A stretch of DNA of 6,504 nucleotides from a bacterium (GTDB lineage Bacteria; 4484-113; JALSIF01). Positions 1 through 5,046 of this stretch are shown here, piece by piece (position 1 is the stretch's first letter; the number at the start of each line of letters is the position of its first letter). The position numbers and the translations under genes were made by a program. The stretch spans positions 1 to 6,504 of the forward strand of contig JALSIF010000014.1 in NCBI GenBank assembly GCA_026981635.1, read 5' to 3'. The notes below the pieces were generated by a model. The model had not been told where the DNA came from and made no database searches. It worked only from the letters and a program-made list of their open reading frames with translations.

Positions 1-1
1 C

Positions 2-352
2 CAGCGCTTCCGGGTGGTGGTCTTCAACGTGCTGGGGGACGGCTCCAGCCAACTGGGGGGCGGGCGGGGTGGCCTTGCCGGACTGCTGGAGACTGCCCGG
101 AGCTATAAACCTAGGCCCACCCTGATGCTTAATGGCAAGCATGACCAGATCGTCTCCCCGGAGGGGAGCCGCCGCCTCTACGACGCCCTTCCCGAGCCCA
201 AGTCCATCGTCTGGTACGACTCGGGGCATCTTCTTCCCCCCGAGGCCCTTGAGCGGGCGGTGGAGTTCCTCGCAAGTGAACTGAAATCGGTGGGCCCGCT
301 CAAGGAGGAGCAGAAGGAACGGGGCCTGGGTCTTCCTCCCCGCCGGCGCTAG
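2..352 (+). CDS. Alpha/beta hydrolase, C-terminal part (5' end outside window)
   Basis: The open frame enters from the left edge and ends at TAG 350-352, so only the last 116 residues are visible. They show the end of an alpha/beta-hydrolase fold. A beta strand (LMLNGK) is followed by HDQIV, whose Asp (143-145) fits the acidic member of the catalytic triad. A strand leading to DSGHLLP follows, whose His (227-229) fits the catalytic base. The usual spacing between these two (28 residues) is kept. The nucleophile elbow (GxSxG) must lie upstream of the window, so substrate and exact family (esterase, dienelactone-hydrolase-like or peptidase-like) cannot be told. The last 20 or so residues are a charged Lys/Glu/Arg tail beyond the fold. 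No signal sequence can be judged. The metallopeptidase gene starts 31 bp downstream on the same strand, so the two are probably cotranscribed. Confidence 0.82.
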   Translation, partial: QRFRVVVFNVLGDGSSQLGGGRGGLAGLLETARSYKPRPTLMLNGKHDQIVSPEGSRRLYDALPEPKSIVWYDSGHLLPPEALERAVEFLASELKSVGPLKEEQKERGLGLPPRRR

Positions 353-383
353 CTCCTCATCCTGCCACTACAATCCCCACCCC

Positions 384-1997
384 ATGGGGTCCCCAATCAG
401 TCAGGCGCAGGAATTTATTGAGCGGAAGGTGGATAGGCTGCGCTCCCTCTCGGTGGAGCGGGCCAAGGTCTACTGGGATTTCTCCCAAACCAGCAACCCC
501 GAGCTGGTCGGGTGGCTGGCCGAGCTTTCCGACCGCATTGACCAGCTCTTCAGCGACCCGGGTGAGCTGGAAAAACTGGAGGAATACCTCGCCGATCCAG
601 CAGTCCAGGCCGACCGGATGCTCCACCGCCGCCTGAAACTGCTCAGCTACGCCTACCTTCGCCGCCGGGCCGACCGGGAGCTACTTTCCAAGGCAAACCG
701 CCTCTCGGTGGAGCTTGCCAGCCGCTACAACCGCTTCCGCCCCGAGGTGGATGGAAAGCCGGTCACCCAAAACGAGATCATGGAGGTGCTAAGAAGCTCC
801 ACCGACTCCGACCAGGTGCGCCGCTACTGGGAGGCCCAGAAGGAGGTGGGGGCCGAGGTGGCGGAGGGGATGGTGGAGCTGGTCCGCCTGCGCAACCAGA
901 TCGCAGGACAAGCGGGCTTTCCCGACTACTTCACCATGAACGTGGTCCTCTCCGAGCTTGACCCCATTAAGCTTGCCCAGACCATGGCCAAGCTTGAGGA
1001 GGGGACCCGCCCCCTCTTCGTGGAGCTAAAGGGGGAGCTAGACCGCAGGCTCTCTGAGCGCTTTGGCATCCCGGCCGAAGAGCTTCGCCCTTGGCACTAC
1101 GCCAACCCTTGGTTCCAGGATGTGCCGCCGGTCTTTGAGGTAGACCTGGACCGCCTCTTTGCCGAGGCCGACATCCCCACCATCGCCGAGCGCACCTTCG
1201 CCGACATGGAGCTGGAGATCTCCGATGTGCTTGAGCGATCCAGCTTGTATGAGCGGGAGGGGAAGGGGCCAGGGGCCTTCTGCCTGGACATTGACCGGCG
1301 GGGCGACGTGCGCATCTCCCTAAACCTCAAGCCCAACGAGCAGTGGATGAGCACCACCCTCCACGAGCTGGGCCACGCCGCCTACGACAAGTACATTGAC
1401 CCAAAGCTGCCCTGGGATCTTCGCCGCCCCGCCCACTCCAACACCACCGAGGCCATCGCCATCTATATGCAGTCCCTCACCCGCCGGGTGGACTGGCTGG
1501 CCCACTATGTGGTGGGCGAGGAGACCCCGGAGCTTCGCAGGCAGCAGCCCGAGATGGAGGCCGAGCAGCGGGCGGCAGATCTCATCTTCGTCCGCTGGGG
1601 ACAGGTGATGTACCACTTTGAAAGCAAGATGTACGCTGACCCCGAGCAGGACCTGGGTGCCCTCTGGTATGAGCAGGTGAGGAGGTTTCAGCTCCTCACC
1701 GTTGACGAGGACCGCCTGGCAAGGCCCGACTGGGCCTCCAAGCTCCACATCGTCCAGGCCCCCTGCATGTACCACAACTACTCCTACGGCCACATGATCG
1801 CCGCCCAGCTTCGCCACCACCTCATGGGCGAGCTGGGCCTGCCCAATCCCTACTGCCGCGAGGTGGGGAGCTTCCTCCGGGAGCGCTACTTTGCCCCCGG
1901 GGCAAGCCTTCGCTGGGACGAGCTGGTTGAGCAGGCCCTGGGTGAGCCGCTAAACCCCCGCCACTGGATCGCCGAGCTTGCCCCGTCGGCCGGCTAG
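384..1997 (+). CDS. M3-family (M2-like) zinc metallopeptidase, oligoendopeptidase type
   Basis: A complete 537-aa protein, predicted to hydrolyse short peptides in the cytoplasm; no signal peptide is visible. The zinc site is HELGH at residues 327-331 (His327, His331 as ligands, Glu328 as catalytic base). The third ligand is probably Glu356 in NTTEAIA, 25 residues further on, as is usual for M3/M2 gluzincins. Residues 459-471, with PCMYHNYSYGH, match the Tyr/His-rich strand that binds substrate and stabilises the transition state in these families. The N-terminal 300 residues are helix-rich and charged and would form the lid of the closed channel. The length is somewhat below classic PepF (about 600 aa), so I do not use that symbol; M2 (ACE-like) versus M3 assignment is open. 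ATG 384 is the first in-frame start after a stop, but it has no Shine-Dalgarno: the preceding 30 bases are C-rich. Translation may depend on coupling to the upstream hydrolase gene. Confidence 0.88.
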   Translation: MGSPISQAQEFIERKVDRLRSLSVERAKVYWDFSQTSNPELVGWLAELSDRIDQLFSDPGELEKLEEYLADPAVQADRMLHRRLKLLSYAYLRRRADRELLSKANRLSVELASRYNRFRPEVDGKPVTQNEIMEVLRSSTDSDQVRRYWEAQKEVGAEVAEGMVELVRLRNQIAGQAGFPDYFTMNVVLSELDPIKLAQTMAKLEEGTRPLFVELKGELDRRLSERFGIPAEELRPWHYANPWFQDVPPVFEVDLDRLFAEADIPTIAERTFADMELEISDVLERSSLYEREGKGPGAFCLDIDRRGDVRISLNLKPNEQWMSTTLHELGHAAYDKYIDPKLPWDLRRPAHSNTTEAIAIYMQSLTRRVDWLAHYVVGEETPELRRQQPEMEAEQRAADLIFVRWGQVMYHFESKMYADPEQDLGALWYEQVRRFQLLTVDEDRLARPDWASKLHIVQAPCMYHNYSYGHMIAAQLRHHLMGELGLPNPYCREVGSFLRERYFAPGASLRWDELVEQALGEPLNPRHWIAELAPSAG

Positions 1998-2000
1998 CCC

Positions 2001-2672
2001 CTAGTCCAGGAAGAAGCCGATCTCCACCGCGTAGTAGGAGGAGGCGGGGCGACTGTCCAGCACCAGGTAGCTCCCCAGCCAGCCGAACTCGGTCTCCCGG
2101 TAGAGACCGATGCCGCCGGTAAACTCCCCGAACTCCTCCTGGGTGCGCCCGTCCAGGTAGAGGTAGCTCTTCAGTCTGGGGATGTAGTGGGTAAGGCCCA
2201 CCATGGCGTTGGTCTCGCCTCCCTTGCCGAAGGTGTGGATCAGGCCCAGGTGGAGGTCGGTTCCCTGGCCGATCTGCCTTCCCCCCATCAGGTAGTACTC
2301 CGGCCTTCCTCCACCGCCGAGATTCAGCACCGCTCCGCTTATGGTCCAGCCGGCCACCCGCTGGGGGTTCACCAGCCGGGTCTTTATGCCCCAGCTTACC
2401 GAGTCGTAGTCGCCCGAGGTGCCGGCAAAGGGACCCGCCTCCAGCCAGTCGGAGAAGCCGTAGGTGAGGTCCACAAAGCTTCCGTTGAAGCCGTCCCCGG
2501 AGCCGGTCCCCTGCACATAGTCGGAAAGGAGCAGCGCCTTGGACTGGCCCACCAGGTAGGCCGAGGGGACCACATTGAGGAAGGTGACGCTGGCCCCCGC
2601 TGGCCAGGCGGAAAGGGCAATGCCCAGTGCGATGAGGACTGTGGCGCTAAGCAGGTGACGAACTGGCTTCAT
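2001..2672 (-). CDS. Secreted beta-barrel-like protein, possible outer-membrane channel
   Basis: A 223-aa protein that I do not recognise as a named family. Residues 1-27 form a clear signal peptide: MKPVRH, a hydrophobic core (LLSATVLIALGIALSA), then an AGA cleavage site before Ser28. The mature 196 residues are almost entirely alternating hydrophobic/polar stretches rich in Gly, Tyr and Trp, with short polar turns. Examples are DLTYGFSDWLEAG, SYLYLDG and SSYYAVEIGFFLD. This is the pattern of a small transmembrane beta barrel. The C terminus ends FFLD rather than in the canonical terminal Phe. The ATG directly follows the cytX stop codon, and its Shine-Dalgarno lies inside the end of cytX, so it should be translationally coupled and under the same TPP riboswitch. 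A role as outer-membrane entry port for a thiamine precursor is inferred from context only. Its stop lies 3 bp from the stop of the convergent peptidase gene. Confidence 0.8.
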   Translation of the reverse strand: MKPVRHLLSATVLIALGIALSAWPAGASVTFLNVVPSAYLVGQSKALLLSDYVQGTGSGDGFNGSFVDLTYGFSDWLEAGPFAGTSGDYDSVSWGIKTRLVNPQRVAGWTISGAVLNLGGGGRPEYYLMGGRQIGQGTDLHLGLIHTFGKGGETNAMVGLTHYIPRLKSYLYLDGRTQEEFGEFTGGIGLYRETEFGWLGSYLVLDSRPASSYYAVEIGFFLD

Positions 2673-4148
2673 TTAGGAGACCTCCATTTCGTAAGTTTCC
2701 TTTCCCCTCTTGCCCCTCCGCTCCATCAGCCTCACTAGCCCCAGGTAGACGAGGGCGGTGATGATGAAACTGGGGATGGCGCTGCCCGTCTTCCACTCCG
2801 GCCAGGCGGGCAGGCCGAGCAGGGTGTGGGCCCAGGAGGGGCTCTGGCCCCACACCGAGATGAGAAGCCCCACCACAAAGGCGATTACTGCCGCACCGCT
2901 TACCCTAGGCAGGCGGGAAAGTTCCGCGTCCCCCAGGGGAGCAAGTTTGCCCCGCCTAAGAATCAGGTAGTCGGTAAGCACCACCGCAAAGATGGGTAGG
3001 AAGACGCTGTTTATCATCAGCAGGAAGTCAAAGTAGCCCGCAAAGAGGGAGGGGGCGAACCACAGGGCAAGCACTATGCCAAGCATCCCGGCCCAGAAGG
3101 AGAGCCAGCGCTCGCTGAGCTTTGGCCAGAGGTTTAGCGAGCTTACCGCTGCCGAGTAGATGTCCAGGAAGGTGGTGGTGAGGGTGGAGATGAGCACCAG
3201 GGTCAGACCCACTACGACGATCTTCAGGGCGTGGGGGCCGCCCAGCTGCTCCAGGGAGTGGGCCACCAGCCGGGCGGGCTCAAACTCGTAGATGGGGGTG
3301 CCGGGGTTTTTAAGGGCGAAGGCTAGCCCGCCGAGCACCCCCACCACGTACATCCACACCGAGCCGGCAAAGTAGCCAAGATGCGTCCCCCAGAAGGAGG
3401 CCCGGCGGGAGCGGGCAAAGCGCCCGTAGTCGGCGGCCAGGGGGACCCAGCTGATCCCCATCGCCACCACGAAGTCAAAGTTGAGCATCAGCCCCCGATC
3501 CGCCTCCACCCTCACCTGGGCGATCTCCCCCAGCGGTACGCTCTTCAGGATGGCGTAGGTCATCACCAGGGTGACCACAAACAGCAGCGCCCCGGCGATG
3601 CGCTGGGCCCAGTGCCAGAAGCGCTCACCCCCCATCGCCCAGGCGGTGGTGAGCAGGCCGGTTAGCACCATCACCCCGGGGTCAAAGTAGCTCTCCACTC
3701 CCCCCTGGATGAGCCAGGGGGTTATCCGTTCGGCCACCTCCGGGGGCACGATAAACACCCCCAGCTCCCGGGTGGCCCGGCAGGCGATGATCAGCATGTA
3801 GCTGGTCCAGCCGATGAGCTGGAGGATGTTGGCCACCGCGGGGAGGTAGCTGCCCAGGTTGCCGAAGCTGAGGCGGGTAAGCACCATGGTGGGCTGGCCC
3901 GCCTCCTGGCCCATGCGGCTTACCGCCCCCAGGAGCAGGTTGGAGAGAAACCGCCCCACCAGGATGATGAGCACCGCCATAAAGAGTCCCGAGGAGACGA
4001 TCTGGGCACCCGACCAGATCTCGTCCACCACGATGGCGGCGCCAAACCAGAGCAGGGCAAGGTCAAGGCCGCTCAGGGTGCGGCGGTTTTCTGCCAGGGG
4101 GCGAAAGCGCGCCTCCCCCCTGGCCTCGGCTGCAGCCGCCTCTCCCAT
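2673..4148 (-). CDS. cytX: NCS1-family transporter, probable hydroxymethylpyrimidine (HMP) transporter CytX
   Basis: A 491-aa inner-membrane permease of the nucleobase:cation symporter-1 family. About 12 hydrophobic helices are visible. Family landmarks include the first helix (DLALLWFGAAIV, residues 29-40), the SWVPLAADYGRFARS loop (233-247), TTTFLDIYSAAVS (324-336) and LTDYLILRRGKL (391-402). NCS1 proteins import cytosine, purines, hydantoins or thiamine precursors. The TPP riboswitch upstream points to CytX, which takes up HMP for thiamine salvage. I chose ATG 4148 because AAGGGAGGTG (4154-4163) sits at ideal distance before it. The frame stays open for 30 more codons to 4238, but that stretch is the riboswitch leader and reads as unlikely, Arg-rich protein. 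It heads an operon with the beta-barrel gene, which begins at the base after its TAA stop. The substrate is inferred from family plus regulation, not from binding residues. Confidence 0.88.
   Translation of the reverse strand: MGEAAAAEARGEARFRPLAENRRTLSGLDLALLWFGAAIVVDEIWSGAQIVSSGLFMAVLIILVGRFLSNLLLGAVSRMGQEAGQPTMVLTRLSFGNLGSYLPAVANILQLIGWTSYMLIIACRATRELGVFIVPPEVAERITPWLIQGGVESYFDPGVMVLTGLLTTAWAMGGERFWHWAQRIAGALLFVVTLVMTYAILKSVPLGEIAQVRVEADRGLMLNFDFVVAMGISWVPLAADYGRFARSRRASFWGTHLGYFAGSVWMYVVGVLGGLAFALKNPGTPIYEFEPARLVAHSLEQLGGPHALKIVVVGLTLVLISTLTTTFLDIYSAAVSSLNLWPKLSERWLSFWAGMLGIVLALWFAPSLFAGYFDFLLMINSVFLPIFAVVLTDYLILRRGKLAPLGDAELSRLPRVSGAAVIAFVVGLLISVWGQSPSWAHTLLGLPAWPEWKTGSAIPSFIITALVYLGLVRLMERRGKRGKETYEMEVS
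2681..2685 (-). promoter_or_regulatory. Ribosome binding site of the beta-barrel gene, inside cytX
   Basis: GGAGG on the minus strand lies 8 bases before ATG 2672 and falls within the last codons of cytX. Because the cytX TAA touches the ATG, ribosomes finishing cytX can restart directly. Both genes should therefore be made together. Confidence 0.75.
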
Positions 4149-4149
4149 G

Positions 4150-4197
4150 GGTACACCTCCCTTGTGCGCCCTCAGGCGCAGGATTTGCCGGTGTACC
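4150..4197 (-). promoter_or_regulatory. Shine-Dalgarno-sequestering hairpin (probable expression platform of the TPP riboswitch)
   Basis: In the cytX leader, GGUACACC (4190-4197) is perfectly complementary to GGUGUACC (4150-4157), which contains the 3' half of the Shine-Dalgarno AAGGGAGGUG (4154-4163). Inside this stem a second perfect hairpin, UGCGCC-UGAG-GGCGCA (4165-4180), stacks just upstream of the SD, and UCC (4181-4183) can pair with GGA (4158-4160). The result hides most of the ribosome site. There is no U-tract, so control is likely translational. Pairing was found by eye; no folding energies were computed. Confidence 0.62.
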
Positions 4198-4292
4198 TGG
4201 GGAGCCTGCCGCCGTCCCCACCCCCGCCGCAGGCCCAATTTGCACCTGCACCGGGTAGGGGGAGCGGCAAAGAGAGATTCAGCGTCCTTTCG

Positions 4293-4386
4293 GGTACCTT
4301 CCCTGCGCCGGCATTACCCGGATCAGGTTCTAGGGGTCGGACGCCAAGTCCCTCTCAGCCCGCCTCCTGCGAGCTCCCCCGGTACC
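4293..4386 (-). promoter_or_regulatory. TPP riboswitch (THI element) aptamer
   Basis: The minus strand carries the conserved THI-box blocks in order. CUGAGA is at 4353-4358, ACCCC at the P2 3' side, GAACCUGAUC at 4321-4330, GGGUAAU at 4313-4319, then GCCGGCGCAGGGAAGG. P1 is formed by GGUACC at 4381-4386 with GGUACC at 4293-4298. P2 pairs the G-run after P1 with ACCCC. P3 is AGCUCGC with GCGGGCU (7 bp with one G-U). A small extra P3a-like hairpin, GGAC-UUGGC-GUCC, sits between CUGAGA and ACCCC. It binds thiamine pyrophosphate and by family precedent represses the downstream genes when TPP is high. It lies about 145 nt before the cytX start. Confidence 0.96.
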
Positions 4387-4393
4387 AGGTCCA

Positions 4394-4424
4394 ATTATAA
4401 GCACATCATCAATTGGCTAGTCAA
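4394..4424 (-). promoter_or_regulatory. Sigma70-type promoter of the riboswitch-cytX-barrel operon
   Basis: On the minus strand TTGACT (4419-4424) and a perfect TATAAT (4394-4399) are separated by 19 bases, slightly longer than ideal. Transcription would start within about 10 bases of the riboswitch P1 stem. The stretch 4149-4454 has no gene: it holds this promoter, the TPP aptamer and the leader. No intrinsic terminator with a U-tract was seen. Confidence 0.7.
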
Positions 4425-4454
4425 GAGGTAACCATTTCCCTGGTGGCGGGGAGG

Positions 4455-4934
4455 CTACTTAGGCTCCTCCGGGTCCGACCAGGGGTCCTCCTCCCAGGGC
4501 ATGGTCTCCGAGGTGATGAAGGGGTCGTGCCCCGGCTCAGCGAAGGGGTCTGCCCCCATGGCCTCGGTGAAGGGGTCGCCCCCCAGGGCCTCCTCCAACG
4601 GATCGGGGCCCATGATCTCCTCAATGGGGTCGCCAAAAAGCTCCCGCGCAATGTCCTCCCGCTCCATCTGCTCCATCAGCCGGTCGGAGGTGGTGCTCAC
4701 CTCGGGGCGGTAGAAGCGGCGAAGCTGGGGACTGGCAAACTTGAGCAGCAGGGCGGGGTTCTTGCCCGCTGAGAGGCGGTTTCCGTAGAGGTCCCAGGTG
4801 CCCTCTTCGGTGATGAGGCCGATTACCCGGCCATACATATCCATCCAGTAGCCCTCCAGCTGGTCGCGGTCCTCCATGTTGAAGGCGATGGGATACCCCG
4901 CCTCATTAACAATCTCCCCTCTGCGATTAGCCAT
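4455..4934 (-). CDS. Hypothetical protein with acidic 9-residue repeat tail
   Basis: A 159-aa protein of unknown function with no signal peptide or membrane segment. Residues 6-58 hold three short, similar beta-hairpin-like motifs with a central Gly: VNEAGYPIAF, MDMYGRVIGLI and WDLYGNRLSAG. These recall small repeat-built beta domains (beta-flower-like); this is a weak impression. Residues 70-100 look helical. From residue 101 onward the chain is a tandem repeat of the form xDPfxEamG (four to five copies), ending in a Pro/Trp/Glu-rich acidic tail. ATG 4934 is preceded by AGGAGG 10 bases upstream, which supports the start. It is divergent from csm1 and 30 bp upstream of the cytX promoter on the same strand. 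A role as CRISPR accessory is possible but unsupported; it may be an unrelated neighbour. Its GC-rich codon use resembles the genes to its left. Confidence 0.75.
   Translation of the reverse strand: MANRRGEIVNEAGYPIAFNMEDRDQLEGYWMDMYGRVIGLITEEGTWDLYGNRLSAGKNPALLLKFASPQLRRFYRPEVSTTSDRLMEQMEREDIARELFGDPIEEIMGPDPLEEALGGDPFTEAMGADPFAEPGHDPFITSETMPWEEDPWSDPEEPK
4503..4634 (-). repeat. 27-bp tandem repeat encoding the 9-residue motif xDPfxEamG
   Basis: Within the 159-aa protein, residues 101-144 read as GDPIEEIMG, PDPLEEALG, GDPFTEAMG, ADPFAEPG (one residue short) and HDPFITSET. On the plus strand the same period shows as GGGGTC-type words recurring every 27 bp, with one 24-bp unit. The copies have diverged at third positions but keep Asp-Pro and an acidic residue three to four positions on. 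This suggests selection on the protein rather than a fresh duplication. Confidence 0.8.
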
Positions 4935-4977
4935 CTCTCAACAGCCTCCTAGCTGGCTAGTTATCCCACTCAGGCTC

Positions 4978-4986
4978 TGCTATAAT
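4978..4986 (+). promoter_or_regulatory. Extended -10 element upstream of csm1
   Basis: TGCTATAAT is a perfect extended -10 (TGnTATAAT). No good -35 is visible 16-18 bases before it. It lies 5 bases before the -35 of the second csm1 promoter. Read on the other strand the same bases give TATTAT, which with ATAACA 18 bases upstream could be the -10 of the divergent 159-aa gene. Confidence 0.4.
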
Positions 4987-4991
4987 ACCTC

Positions 4992-5019
4992 TTGACTGAA
5001 CATCCTGTTATGTTATACT
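4992..5019 (+). promoter_or_regulatory. Sigma70-type promoter of csm1
   Basis: TTGACT (4992-4997) and TATACT (5014-5019) are 16 bases apart, each five of six to consensus. The predicted start lies about 20 bases before the csm1 ATG. The leader contains AGGTGG (5038-5043) as likely ribosome site, close to the ATG with only 3 bases between. Confidence 0.65.
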
Positions 5020-5046
5020 CGGCTTGAATGGAGAAGTAGGTGGGAC

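Noticed and set aside
1320-1820. Open frame on the minus strand opposite the peptidase active site (166 codons)
   Set aside because: It is a Gly/Val-rich shadow of the zinc-peptidase frame, which has full catalytic motifs.
4204-4234. GCCTGC/GCAGGC inverted repeat in the cytX leader as intrinsic terminator
   Set aside because: A 6-bp stem with a 19-base loop and no following U-run; the SD-hiding hairpin explains control better.
4149-4238. Upstream extension of cytX by 30 codons to ATG 4238
   Set aside because: The extension is the riboswitch leader, has no ribosome site of its own and gives an Arg-rich peptide. The strong SD before ATG 4148 decides the start.
3859-4431. Long open frame on the plus strand opposite the cytX start and riboswitch
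   Set aside because: It is antisense to a well-supported membrane protein and riboswitch and reads as low-complexity Arg/Pro/Ser protein, as expected from a GC-rich shadow frame.
4448-4470. Possible terminator hairpin (GGAGG/CCTCC) at the end of the 159-aa gene
   Set aside because: Only 5 bp of stem, an 11-base loop and no U-tract on the minus strand.
5028-5039. Three-codon upstream ORF (ATG GAG AAG TAG) before csm1
   Set aside because: So short a frame is expected by chance; the GGAG it contains may simply be ribosome-site sequence.
4935-5046. CRISPR array or leader next to csm1
   Set aside because: No repeat of 24-40 bp recurs at regular spacing anywhere in the window; the spacer holds only promoter-like sequence.
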